Shown: in pieces, positions 34,126 through 42,209 of the stretch
Numbering within the stretch: the stretch's first letter is position 1
Layout of the letters: every line of letters starts with the position of its first letter
From: B1SED10-225 sp964501415
GTDB taxonomy: Bacteria; Bacillota_I; Bacilli_A; Izemoplasmatales; Izemoplasmataceae
DNA length: 64,000 bases
Direction: 5' to 3'
NCBI GenBank assembly: GCA_964501415.1
Contig: CAZCSL010000004.1
Coordinates: 1 to 64,000, forward strand
Translations under genes and position numbers: made by a program
Notes under the pieces: model-generated
Seen by the model: the letters and a program-made list of their open reading frames with translations, nothing else
Told to the model about the DNA's origin: nothing
The model's database searches: none

Positions 34126-35393
34126 ATAAAAGCTATGATATTGTGATTATTGGTGGTGGCGCCGGGGGCTTGGCTGCCCTTAAAAGCGCTTATGATTCCT
34201 CATTGAATATATTATTGGTCGAAAGAGATAAAACCTTGGGCGGCATTTTAAAACAATGTATCCATAATGGCTTTGGACTGCATCATTATAAAGAAGAATT
34301 AACGGGACCGGAATACGCTGAACGTGGTATCAATGAAGTTAAAGAACTAGATGCGGATATCTTAGTGGATACCACGGTTATCGATGTGATGAAGGAAGAA
34401 GAAACGTTTTTTGTCAAGATGACCAACACCAACGATGGCTTATTTGATGTACAGGCCAAAGCGGTCATTCTTTCAAGTGGTTGTTATGAACGCACCGCTG
34501 GGGCTATACAGTTACCTGGAGACCGTCCAGCTGGCATTATGCCCGCAGGTAGTGCCCAGCGGTATTTGAATATTGATGGCTATTTGGTAGGTAGACGCGT
34601 ATTTATTTTGGGTAGTGGCGACATTGGTTTGATTATGGCCAGAAGAATGCGTTTAGAAGGCGCAGATGTATTAGGTGTAGCGGAGATTATGCCATATTCC
34701 AATGGCTTGACTAGAAATATTGTTCAATGTTTACATGATTTTGATATTCCCCTTTATTTATCTCATACCGTTACCCATATTAAAGGGCAAGATCAATTAG
34801 AAAGCATTACGATATCTAAAATTGATGATAACTGGGATCCTATCAAAGGCACAGAAAAAGAGTTTGAAGTCGATACGCTATTATTATCAGTTGGGTTATT
34901 ACCAGATATCGGTATGTTTGATTCTTTGAAGTTTGATATTTCACCACGCACTAGTGGTGCGGTGGTAGATCAAACCTATCAAACCTCTATTGAAGGACTT
35001 TTTGCTTGTGGCAATGCCTTACACGTCCATGATTTGGTTGATTTTGTGACCGAAGAATCCAGTGCTGCGGGTAAGCAAGCTAAGGACTATATCATGAAGG
35101 CCAAAAAACGCTCCGAAAATACCATCGATCTTATCCCTTCTGACAATGTTTCTTATTTATTGCCACAAAAGCTGGATTTAGGAGACGATTTTGAATCCGT
35201 CAATGTATCATTTCGAACGACGACGAATGCTTTAAGAGCGGTTTTTCATGTTTATCAAGGCGATGCGTTATTGTTTTCCAAAAAGGCACGATTTGTCGTG
35301 CCTGCAGAAATGGAAAAAATTACGATAAAACGCGATCAACTCAAAAATGCAGATGAACCGGTTTACGTAAAATTTGAGGTGGTGGATGTATGA
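34122..35393 (+). CDS. FAD/NAD(P)-binding oxidoreductase of the glycerol-3-phosphate dehydrogenase complex
   Basis: The 423-residue pyridine-nucleotide-disulfide-type flavoprotein has a first Rossmann motif IIGGGAGGLAA, a second nucleotide motif ILGSGDIGLIMARRM near residue 163 and the ATG-like LFACGNALHVHDLVDFV near 290. No CxxC redox pair is present, so it is not a thioredoxin-type reductase. It is the partner subunit that links the GlpA-like protein to NAD(P) or another carrier. It is coupled at both ends through ATGA overlaps. Comparable genes are often named glpB-like, but true GlpB is a different protein. Confidence 0.87.
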   Translation: MNKSYDIVIIGGGAGGLAALKSAYDSSLNILLVERDKTLGGILKQCIHNGFGLHHYKEELTGPEYAERGINEVKELDADILVDTTVIDVMKEEETFFVKMTNTNDGLFDVQAKAVILSSGCYERTAGAIQLPGDRPAGIMPAGSAQRYLNIDGYLVGRRVFILGSGDIGLIMARRMRLEGADVLGVAEIMPYSNGLTRNIVQCLHDFDIPLYLSHTVTHIKGQDQLESITISKIDDNWDPIKGTEKEFEVDTLLLSVGLLPDIGMFDSLKFDISPRTSGAVVDQTYQTSIEGLFACGNALHVHDLVDFVTEESSAAGKQAKDYIMKAKKRSENTIDLIPSDNVSYLLPQKLDLGDDFESVNVSFRTTTNALRAVFHVYQGDALLFSKKARFVVPAEMEKITIKRDQLKNADEPVYVKFEVVDV

Positions 35394-35740
35394 AAAAAGA
35401 AATGACTTGTATCGTATGCCCGGTAGGGTGTCATTTAAGCATTGATACTGAAACCCATGAGGTGGACAATGCCAATTGTAAGCGCGGTGAGCGCTATGCT
35501 AAAAAAGAATTACTTAATCCTACCAGAATGTTAACCTCAACGGTCAAAATTAATTCTGTGCATCAACGCAGAATGCCTATCAAGACGACCGATGCCATTC
35601 CAAAAGACAAGTTGTTTGAGTTGATGGATCTATTGGATGAAATTGATTTGAAAGTCCCTGTTAATTTAGGCGAAGTTGTGATTAAAAATGTTTTTGATAC
35701 CGGGGTTGATGTTGTAACTACGATGTCTTTGAGGAAGTAA
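35390..35740 (+). CDS. DUF1667 Cys-rich subunit of the glycerol-3-phosphate dehydrogenase complex
   Basis: The 116-residue protein starts CIVCPVGCHLSI and has a further Cys in NANCKRGERYA, giving four cysteines for an iron-sulfur or metal site, followed by TSTVKINSVHQRRMPIKT. This is the DUF1667 pattern found as third gene after GlpA-like and FAD oxidoreductase genes. It overlaps the previous gene by four bases. Its role as an electron-transfer or assembly subunit is inference from operon context. Confidence 0.87.
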   Translation: MKKEMTCIVCPVGCHLSIDTETHEVDNANCKRGERYAKKELLNPTRMLTSTVKINSVHQRRMPIKTTDAIPKDKLFELMDLLDEIDLKVPVNLGEVVIKNVFDTGVDVVTTMSLRK

Positions 35741-35806
35741 AATAGCTTTTTTATAACTTTCCTTCAACCGTTTAAGACAACCCTTTAAATATTCTTTACA
35801 TTCTTT

Positions 35807-35835
35807 TTGACAATCATTTTTAGTTGTGTTATTAT
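35807..35835 (+). promoter_or_regulatory. Promoter of the M-box/mgtE transcript
   Basis: A perfect TTGACA and TATTAT with 17-bp spacing lie about 20 bases before the aptamer. Confidence 0.75.
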
Positions 35836-35849
35836 TATCCATAAAAAAA

Positions 35850-36006
35850 TACATTAACGTTAGGTGAGGCTCCTACATGGACACACGCCACTGCCCAAAA
35901 ATGTCGAAAGACGCCAATGGGTAAACTGACACTGCCGAAGTAAGGCTTTGTCTAATGTGGCTAAATGGACGCTGTGTAGTGCTAAAGCTCAACGAATGCT
36001 AATGAC
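35850..36006 (+). ncRNA. M-box (ykoK leader) Mg2+ riboswitch
   Basis: The run GTTAGGTGAGGCTCCTACAT followed by GGACACACGCCACTGCCC and GACGCCAATGGGT is the conserved M-box core. The closing stem pairs CATTAACGTT (35852-35861) with AATGCTAATG (35995-36004). The next gene is mgtE, the classic target. High Mg2+ should stabilise the aptamer and favour the downstream terminator. Confidence 0.96.
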
Positions 36007-36020
36007 CATAACTGGTTTTT

Positions 36021-36048
36021 ATTGGCTTGCGTTGAGCAAGCCTTTTTT
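36021..36048 (+). terminator. M-box expression platform terminator
   Basis: GGCTTGC (36024-36030) / GCAAGCC (36036-36042) plus six T form the terminator. GCTCAACG (35987-35994) can instead pair with CGTTGAGC (36030-36037) as antiterminator, so the two structures exclude each other. Confidence 0.9.
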
Positions 36049-36073
36049 GTACTAAGGAGGTGCATATATTGCT

Positions 36074-36226
36074 ATGAATACGATTGACGATGATGATTTG
36101 CGTTACCATATTATGTTTTTAAGAATCCCAAAAAAGAATAGGAGTATATGCCATGAAAAAAGAATTAGTAGTTGTATTAAAAGAAATCAAAGAATTAGTC
36201 GAGTCACAAAAACAAGACACACTTAA
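36074..36226 (+). CDS. Possible short leader ORF overlapping the mgtE start
   Basis: A perfect AAGGAGGTG (36054-36062) lies just after the riboswitch terminator. The first ATG behind it (36074, spacing about 12) opens a 50-codon ORF beginning MNTIDDDDLRYHIM. The ORF overlaps the mgtE start in another frame and ends at 36226. Its second half is only a shadow of mgtE, but the strong ribosome-binding site is not explained by mgtE, which has its own site at about 36142. It may be a Mg-related leader peptide, or the site may only serve ribosome loading. Speculative. Confidence 0.25.
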   Translation: MNTIDDDDLRYHIMFLRIPKKNRSICHEKRISSCIKRNQRISRVTKTRHT

Positions 36227-37520
36227 ACAAAAAGTAAATGATTTAGAAATTTATGAATTAGCCGATATCATTGAAACACTTGATGATGAAAAGCAAGTTG
36301 TCGTCTTTCGCTTGTTAGATAAAGACCAAGCTTTAGAAGTGTTTGAGAATATCGAACCCGAAATCCAACAATCACTTATTCAAAACTTTACCGATGAAAA
36401 AGCCAATGAGTTTTTCAAAGGATTAGAACCCGACGATCGCGCTAGATTGATGGATGAACTGCCCGCCAAAGTCACAGGCAAGTTAATGAACGCACTAACG
36501 AAAGAAGAAAGAGAACTTACCAATACGCTTTTAGGGTATGAAGTTGGAACTGCCGGTCATATTATGACGCCTAAATATGTTCGACTTAAGAAAAATCTCA
36601 GTGTCAAAGAAGCCCTTGATAAGATTCGTGCCATCGGTAAGGATTTTGAAACGCTTTACAATGTATACATAACCAACAATCAACGCATTATTGAAGGCGT
36701 CGTCAGTCTAAAGGAACTGATTTTAGCCAACGAAACCGATGTTTTAGATAAAATCATGACAAAAGATCCCATTACCGTATCTTATGATATGAAAGATGAA
36801 GATGTCGCTCAATTGTTACAAGATGCCGATATGGTCAGCGTACCGGTTGTAGATAAAGAAAACCGCATCATCGGTGTAGTAACCGTTGATGATGCGATGG
36901 ATATTTTGGAAGATGAGGCTTTGGATCAAGCCCTTAATAAAGCTGGTTTTTCTATGGGTTCAGTGGAGACCAACCGCTCTAAAATTTTAACCCAAGGTAC
37001 ACTCCCTCAAGTATGGCGTGTTAGAGTCCCTTATTTGATGCTCGCTTTGGTTGGTGGTTTGATTGCTGGTGGTGCGATTGCTCAATTTGAAGCGGAGTTA
37101 GAGGCTATCGCAGCCCTTGCTTTCTTTATTCCTGTTATCATGGATATGGGAGGAAATGTTGGTACGCAATCCTCAACTATCTTTACTAGAGCATTAATTT
37201 TTGGTCACATTGATTTTAATCGCTTCATGAAACAATGGCTTAGAGAAATTGTGATTGGTTTTTCTATGGGCGTACTAAGCGGGATAATCGCTGGATTTAT
37301 CGTCTATGTATGGCAACAAGATCTTAGTTTATCTTTAGTTATCAGCATCGCTTTAACCGCAACGATTACCATTGCTTCAGCATTCGGTTTCTTAGTGCCT
37401 GCAACGCTTAGCAGACTCGGTTTTGACCAAGCCGCAGGTAGTGACCCATTTATTACGACCATTAAAGATATTACGGGTTTGCTGATTTATTTCTTCTTAG
37501 CAAGTATTATCTTATTTTAA
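36153..37520 (+). CDS. mgtE: Mg2+ channel MgtE
   Basis: The 455-residue protein has the MgtE order. A superhelical N-domain (about 20-130, with LEPDDRARLMDELPA) is followed by two CBS domains (about 137-255, with AGHIMTPKYVRLKKNLSV and MTKDPITVS). A connecting helix and five transmembrane helices follow, with the pore motif IPVIMDMGGNVGTQSSTIFTR (near 325-345). It admits Mg2+ and is gated by Mg2+ in the cytosolic domains. It is transcribed from an M-box-controlled promoter. The ATG has ATAGGAG upstream. Confidence 0.96.
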   Translation: MKKELVVVLKEIKELVESQKQDTLKQKVNDLEIYELADIIETLDDEKQVVVFRLLDKDQALEVFENIEPEIQQSLIQNFTDEKANEFFKGLEPDDRARLMDELPAKVTGKLMNALTKEERELTNTLLGYEVGTAGHIMTPKYVRLKKNLSVKEALDKIRAIGKDFETLYNVYITNNQRIIEGVVSLKELILANETDVLDKIMTKDPITVSYDMKDEDVAQLLQDADMVSVPVVDKENRIIGVVTVDDAMDILEDEALDQALNKAGFSMGSVETNRSKILTQGTLPQVWRVRVPYLMLALVGGLIAGGAIAQFEAELEAIAALAFFIPVIMDMGGNVGTQSSTIFTRALIFGHIDFNRFMKQWLREIVIGFSMGVLSGIIAGFIVYVWQQDLSLSLVISIALTATITIASAFGFLVPATLSRLGFDQAAGSDPFITTIKDITGLLIYFFLASIILF

Positions 37521-37526
37521 TAAATA

Positions 37527-37557
37527 CAAAAAAAGTGCTCAGTTGAGCACTTTTTTA
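37527..37557. terminator. Bidirectional terminator
   Basis: AAAAAAGTGCTC / GAGCACTTTTTT with a 4-nt loop lies between convergent mgtE and the DJ-1/PfpI gene. Confidence 0.9.
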
Positions 37558-38061
37558 GTTTAAAGCTTTTATAATGGCTTTTAAGAAAACCGGCAAATCA
37601 TTTGGCGTCCTAGATGTAATAAAGTGGCCATCTACAACGACTTCTTTATCTAGATACGTTGCACCTGCATTTTCAATATCTACCTTGAGCGAGTGAAAGC
37701 CTGTTAAGTTGCGGTTTGATAAATCGCAACTAGAAATCATCAACCAAGCCCCGTGACAAATGGCTGCGATTGGCTTTTTGTCTTTATCCATCGCTTTGGC
37801 AAAAGCAACAGTCGCTTCGCTGCGTCTCATATAATCGGGTGAAAAACCGCCGGGTATAACCAAGGCATCGTAGTCACTGGATTTTACTTTATCACTGCTA
37901 TAATCGCTTTTCATAGGCATACCGCTTTTGCCTTTATATACGGTATTTTCCTTTGAGCCGATTAAATCGACTTGAAATCCTTCCTCTTGAAGTCTAAAAT
38001 AAGGGTAAATTAACTCTTTTTCATCAAACATGTTTTCTACTAAAATGGCGATTCTTTTCAT
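37555..38061 (-). CDS. DJ-1/PfpI family protein
   Basis: The 168-residue protein of the class-I glutamine-amidotransferase-like fold has the nucleophile Cys102 in AAICHGAWLM, with His next to it and Glu15 in DEKELIYP near the active site. The family includes deglycase/glyoxalase-like and chaperone proteins (YhbO, YraA); the exact activity is not readable from sequence. The ATG follows AAAGGAGTTAAAGT. It is monocistronic, probably stress-related. Confidence 0.85.
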   Translation of the reverse strand: MKRIAILVENMFDEKELIYPYFRLQEEGFQVDLIGSKENTVYKGKSGMPMKSDYSSDKVKSSDYDALVIPGGFSPDYMRRSEATVAFAKAMDKDKKPIAAICHGAWLMISSCDLSNRNLTGFHSLKVDIENAGATYLDKEVVVDGHFITSRTPNDLPVFLKAIIKALN

Positions 38062-38208
38062 ACTTTAACTCCTTTCAACCGGGTATCAAGTTATGATACC
38101 TATATTATAAAGTATTATCGCGTACTTGTAAAAGTATCTGCCTAAATGCAGAGTAATAAGCATGATTAACCACAGATAGGTAAAAAAACGGTATATCAGG
38201 AGGCCCAC

Positions 38209-38760
38209 ATGACACCAAATGAAAACCTAATCATACGCCAAGCAATCAAAGCAGATCGCTCAGCCATTAAGGATTTGTGGTTTAAAGTGATAAAATCGGC
38301 TTTTAACCAGGAACACTTTGATGATGATTTAACCCCACAAAAGGAATTGGCTTTTAAAATGAGACAACTCGATAAAGCTTTTGAATCACCATTTTTCACT
38401 TGTTTTTTGGCGTTTGAGAAGCAAACACTGATAGGAACAATCGCCTATGACAAACCCCCGAATCAAGGTATCTTAAAACAAACCAATGATGCCTTGATAG
38501 ATATGATGGAACTAGGTTCTTTGTATATTGACCCAGATAAGCAAAAACAAGGTTATGGACGCGCATTGCTGAAATATGCTTTAGAGTCTTTGCAGAAAAA
38601 CGGTATTGAAGAGATTTGTTTTGATTCTATTTATGAAGTTTCGCAAAAGATTTGGCGTGCGATGTTCGGCGAGCCAATTATTCATAAAAAAGCCCCTAAT
38701 CACAGTTTTCATCACATGATTTGGGTTATTACGGTCAAAGAAGCTTTGAGTCGAATTTAA
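38209..38760 (+). CDS. GNAT-family N-acetyltransferase
   Basis: The 183-residue protein has the GNAT core. ELGSLYIDPDKQKQGYGRALL near residues 104-124 includes the acetyl-CoA pyrophosphate loop (QKQGYG). A following helix and beta strand (EEICFDSIYEVSQKIWRAM) complete the fold. The substrate is unknown. The ATG has AGGAGG upstream. It is a single gene bounded by its own terminator. Confidence 0.82.
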   Translation: MTPNENLIIRQAIKADRSAIKDLWFKVIKSAFNQEHFDDDLTPQKELAFKMRQLDKAFESPFFTCFLAFEKQTLIGTIAYDKPPNQGILKQTNDALIDMMELGSLYIDPDKQKQGYGRALLKYALESLQKNGIEEICFDSIYEVSQKIWRAMFGEPIIHKKAPNHSFHHMIWVITVKEALSRI

Positions 38761-38761
38761 C

Positions 38762-38807
38762 AAAAAAACCATCTTAGTAAGATTGTGCTTTACTAAGATG
38801 GTTTTTT
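38762..38807. terminator. Bidirectional terminator
   Basis: A long perfect stem (AAAAAACCATCTTAGTAA / TTACTAAGATGGTTTTTT) lies between the GNAT and aldo-keto reductase genes. Confidence 0.9.
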
Positions 38808-38825
38808 ATATTAAAGCTATTTAAA

Positions 38826-39677
38826 TCATTGTTTGTTTTTAGATTTGACCTTTCCAAATTCAATGGATTCAATGTCTAATTGATCGAGGGATTCAATGTC
38901 TTTTTTATCCAAGGTAAAATCTAAGGCTAAATTATTGCTAATATTTTTAGGATTATTGGACCGTGGCAAAGGCAAAACATCCTTTTGCAAAATATAGCGA
39001 AGCGATAGCTTAGCGGTGCTCACATTGTACTTTTCTGCCATATCAACCAAGACTTCATGTTGCAAGATTTTCCCCCGGCCCAGCGGTGAATAGGCTTCTA
39101 TCAAGATATCGTGTTTTGAGCAATAATCATGAACCTCTTTTTGGTTATGCCCGATATGATATTTAATCTGATTGACTTGTGGCACTACGCTGCAGTGCTC
39201 TAAAATATTTTTGGTATCATCTACGTTGAAATTAGAGATTCCAATCGCTTTGGCTTTACCAATCTCGTACAAGTACTCAAGCGCTTTATACGCTTCAACG
39301 TTGCCTTCTTTGTGATTGGAATATTTATCATCCCAAGGCCAAGGTGCGTGGATTAAATAAAGATCGACATAATCAGTATTTAGGTTTTCAAGTGATGATT
39401 CAAGTGCTTTAATCGCACCTTCGTAAGTTTTGATGGAAGCTTCTAGTTTCGTGGTGATGAAAAGGTCTTCTCTAGCAATGCCAAAGTCTGCAATGGCACG
39501 TCCAACATCCTTTTCATTTTGATACGCTTGTGCTGTATCTATGTGTCTGTACCCTGCCTTTAGGGCATTTAATACAGCTTCATAAGCTTCATCCCCCTTC
39601 AGTGGTGCGGTTCCAAATCCAATAGAGGGAATGACACTACCATTGTTTAACGTGAACGTTTCATCTTTGATAGACAT
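38826..39677 (-). CDS. Aldo-keto reductase
   Basis: The 283-residue TIM-barrel oxidoreductase has GYRHIDTAQAYQNEKDVGRAI (catalytic Asp and Tyr), ITTKL (Lys), LYLIHAPWP (His) and the NADPH-site segment LPRSNNPKNISNN near the C-terminus. The length and motifs fit AKR5-type 2,5-diketogluconate or aldehyde reductases. Substrate range is broad in this family. The ATG has AAGGAGCTAGTT upstream and the gene is alone in its unit. Confidence 0.93.
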   Translation of the reverse strand: MSIKDETFTLNNGSVIPSIGFGTAPLKGDEAYEAVLNALKAGYRHIDTAQAYQNEKDVGRAIADFGIAREDLFITTKLEASIKTYEGAIKALESSLENLNTDYVDLYLIHAPWPWDDKYSNHKEGNVEAYKALEYLYEIGKAKAIGISNFNVDDTKNILEHCSVVPQVNQIKYHIGHNQKEVHDYCSKHDILIEAYSPLGRGKILQHEVLVDMAEKYNVSTAKLSLRYILQKDVLPLPRSNNPKNISNNLALDFTLDKKDIESLDQLDIESIEFGKVKSKNKQ

Positions 39678-39782
39678 AACTAGCTCCTTTTTAAAATAGA
39701 CGGTATGATAAGCTTATTATAACAAAATTACCTTAAAACGGTTAATGGGGTTTTGTTAAATCGAAATAAATCACTTGCTTAA

Positions 39783-39833
39783 GAAAAAACCACAAAACTT
39801 GTCGTTGCTGGTATCAAGCTTTGTGGCTTTTTT
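39783..39833 (-). terminator. Terminator of the SDR gene
   Basis: On the - strand GCCACAAAGCTTG pairs with CAAGTTTTGTGGT, followed by TTTTTTC. Confidence 0.75.
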
Positions 39834-39855
39834 AGTATTAGATTTTGAGCATGTA

Positions 39856-40605
39856 CTACTTAAAGGCTAAGAAGCCATCATCGGTTAGAACCGTTGATCC
39901 GTTAATCGCGACGGATTCATCGGAGAACAAGAAAGCAACAACGTTTGCAATTTCGTCTGCTTCAAGTAATTTTCCGCGCATATGCGCGCTTTGTAAGGCT
40001 TCAATCATTTCTTTGGGTGCAGCTTCTAAAATGGCTGTTTTAGTAAACCCGGGTGCCACACCTACCACACGGATACCGTCTGGAGTCATGGCTTGTGCGC
40101 CTGATTTGGTTAATGAGACCACGGCTGCCTTAGCGGCATTATAATGGGCACTAGCTTGTGCGCCAATAAACCCATAAATAGACGCAGTGTTAACAATCAC
40201 ACCATTTTTAACCCCTAATGATTTCATTTTGTTGCCGGCATAATACATACCATAATAAACGCTGTTTTGGTTAATATCAATCATCTTTTGATATTCTTCG
40301 GGTTCTAATTCTAAGAAAGGAGCCATAGCACCGATGCCGGCATTGTTAAAGATACCTTGTAGCGTACCGAATTTTTCTACGGCAAAGTCTACCAACGCCT
40401 CAACTTCTTCTTTAACAGATACATCTGTTTTCATGAAGTAAGCCTCAGCACCTAGTTCTTTAACTTTGGCTAATACGTCTTTACCCGCATCTTCGTTGAT
40501 GTCAGAAACCACAAGTTTTGCCCCTTGCTTGGCTAGTTTATAGGCTGTTTCACGACCTATGCCACTTGCGCCTCCAGTAACAATAATCACTTTTCCGTTG
40601 ACCAT
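39856..40605 (-). CDS. Short-chain dehydrogenase/reductase
   Basis: The 249-residue classical SDR has the cofactor motif TGGASGIG (residues about 10-17), FNNAG near 87, the catalytic Ser in NTASIYG and YNAAK near 155, and PGFTKT near 185. SDI in the second strand suggests NAD(H) preference. It acts on an alcohol or ketone not identifiable from sequence. The ATG has AGGAGGTAAC upstream, and a perfect palindrome lies immediately before that, suggesting a dedicated repressor. Confidence 0.92.
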   Translation of the reverse strand: MVNGKVIIVTGGASGIGRETAYKLAKQGAKLVVSDINEDAGKDVLAKVKELGAEAYFMKTDVSVKEEVEALVDFAVEKFGTLQGIFNNAGIGAMAPFLELEPEEYQKMIDINQNSVYYGMYYAGNKMKSLGVKNGVIVNTASIYGFIGAQASAHYNAAKAAVVSLTKSGAQAMTPDGIRVVGVAPGFTKTAILEAAPKEMIEALQSAHMRGKLLEADEIANVVAFLFSDESVAINGSTVLTDDGFLAFK

Positions 40606-40620
40606 TGATGTTACCTCCTT

Positions 40621-40652
40621 ATAATATTAGTTCCTATTTCAACTAATATTAT
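40621..40652 (-). promoter_or_regulatory. Palindromic operator candidate of the SDR gene
   Basis: ATAATATTAGT (40621-40631) and ACTAATATTAT (40642-40652) form an 11-bp perfect inverted repeat with a 10-nt spacer, right before the ribosome-binding site and overlapping a TATAAT-like -10. The shape fits a dimeric MarR/HxlR/TetR-type repressor site; no such regulator is adjacent. Confidence 0.5.
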
Positions 40653-40702
40653 ATAAGATGATAAGGGTTTCAAAAACCAATATGCACTTACTTTTGAGTA
40701 AA

Positions 40703-40742
40703 GAAAAAACAAAAGCTAAAATGAAGATAGCTTTTGTTTTCA
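40703..40742 (-). terminator. Terminator of the DUF4234 gene
   Basis: AAAACAAAAGCTA / TAGCTTTTGTTTT stem with a T run on the - strand. Confidence 0.7.
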
Positions 40743-40766
40743 ATGTTTATAAAATCGTTTAATTAG

Positions 40767-41084
40767 TTACCCTGAGATTTTGTTTGCTGAAGATTGCATC
40801 AAGAAGGGGGTTAGCCAACTGAATCCAACGATGGCTAAAACCAAATAAAGGACGCCGTCATTCTGTCTGCCTAGTTTTTCAAGACGCTCCCCTACTTTAT
40901 AATGCCAGTAAAGATAATAAATACCGAAAGTAATGAAAATCATGATGAAGTGGCCTAAACCACCAAAACCTTCGCCTGTCTTTTCTTTGAGTTGCGATTG
41001 AAAAGAGACAGTCCAATAAAGCATGTAGATACCAAGTGTAATAATAGCAAGTAGAATCATCATTCCAATAGAACGTTCCTTCAT
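40767..41084 (-). CDS. DUF4234-family small membrane protein
   Basis: The 105-residue protein has two copies of the pattern I-T-x-G-I-Y-x-L-Y-W (IITLGIYMLYW near 14-24 and FITFGIYYLYW near 50-60), diagnostic of DUF4234, with three to four transmembrane segments. It has no known activity. The ATG follows AAAGGAGTTTTTGA. It is monocistronic. Confidence 0.78.
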   Translation of the reverse strand: MKERSIGMMILLAIITLGIYMLYWTVSFQSQLKEKTGEGFGGLGHFIMIFITFGIYYLYWHYKVGERLEKLGRQNDGVLYLVLAIVGFSWLTPFLMQSSANKISG

Positions 41085-41293
41085 TCAAAAACTCCTTTAA
41101 CTATTAGTTTTTTTGTTTACCCTTCCATTATACATGATTGAATGGCACTATAGCAACACTATTAGGATATTTTTTGCTAATGTAGTATATACCTTATTGA
41201 GTAAATTGACGTTTGAATATCGACAAAAATGAGGAATTGTTGTAATATTTTTATAGTTGGACCATATTTAAGGACATCATAGGGGAAAGATTT

Positions 41294-42178
41294 ATGGCAA
41301 ATATTGGATTGGTTTATGCAGGTGGATTATCGAAAGGGGCGTATCAAATAGGTTTTGTTGATGCGCTTTTAAACTATATTGATTATAAAGATATAAAAGG
41401 CATTTCGGGCGCCTCTATAGGTGCCTTGAATGCTTATGCTTTAGCCGCGAAGAAAACTGAGGTTGCTTATGATTATTGGATGAACTTTCACTGTCCTAAC
41501 TTAATGATTCTTTATAAGCGGTTTTTGATTAATCGTTTGTTAAACAAAACCGTAGATGCACTTATCGATGATAATGATTATTTACATTGTCCAGTATATG
41601 TATCGGGTTTGTCGGTGTTCCCGACATGGAATTTTAAGTATTATTTGATGAAAGATGATTATCAAAGCGATTGGAAAAAACTTTTATCTGGCATCATTGT
41701 CTTTCCTATTGTTGCAGGTGTACCTAGACGGTTTAAACATCGTCTTTATGTCGATGGTGGTATTGTAGATAATATTCCAGTCCAACCATTGTTTAGACAA
41801 ACCGATATTGATTTGATAATCGTGATGCATTTTGATCCCAAATACAAGCTGGATCAAGAATATTTAAATAGTGATAAAATTATTTTAGAGATTGATTTAT
41901 CGGTGTGTAACGGTTATATTAAATCGACGTTTAACTTTAGCAATGACTTGATTAAGACCATGTATCAAAGTGCTTATGACTATGGCATGGCATTGTTTGA
42001 GAAGCTATTTCAAAATGGACTTGATGATAAAAAGACCATCGCATCAGTGGCTGAGAAGCACATGTCAGAAGAAAGAGAAATCAGAGCACTTTATGCAAAC
42101 TTAGATGCGATTCCAACCAAGCTAAACCGCGTTTTCAAACGGCAACAAAAAAAGGATAATGTGGTAAAACGCATATGA
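41294..42178 (+). CDS. Patatin-like phospholipase
   Basis: The 294-residue protein has the patatin signature. The oxyanion hole is AGGLSKGAYQIGF (about 9-21), the nucleophile elbow GASIG has Ser41, and the dyad Asp154 is in LYVDGGIVDNIP. There is no signal peptide or transmembrane segment, so it is an intracellular or membrane-associated acyl hydrolase. The start ATG has AGGGGAAAG upstream. The C-terminal 100 residues are charged and helical. It is a single gene with its own terminator. Confidence 0.9.
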   Translation: MANIGLVYAGGLSKGAYQIGFVDALLNYIDYKDIKGISGASIGALNAYALAAKKTEVAYDYWMNFHCPNLMILYKRFLINRLLNKTVDALIDDNDYLHCPVYVSGLSVFPTWNFKYYLMKDDYQSDWKKLLSGIIVFPIVAGVPRRFKHRLYVDGGIVDNIPVQPLFRQTDIDLIIVMHFDPKYKLDQEYLNSDKIILEIDLSVCNGYIKSTFNFSNDLIKTMYQSAYDYGMALFEKLFQNGLDDKKTIASVAEKHMSEEREIRALYANLDAIPTKLNRVFKRQQKKDNVVKRI

Positions 42179-42209
42179 AAAACGCCTATAAAGCAGGCGT
42201 TTTTTTTAT
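42178..42209. terminator. Terminator between patatin and M3 peptidase genes
   Basis: AACGCCT / AGGCGTT stem followed by eight T on the + strand; the opposite strand is A-rich then lacks a long T run, so it mainly serves the + strand. Confidence 0.8.
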
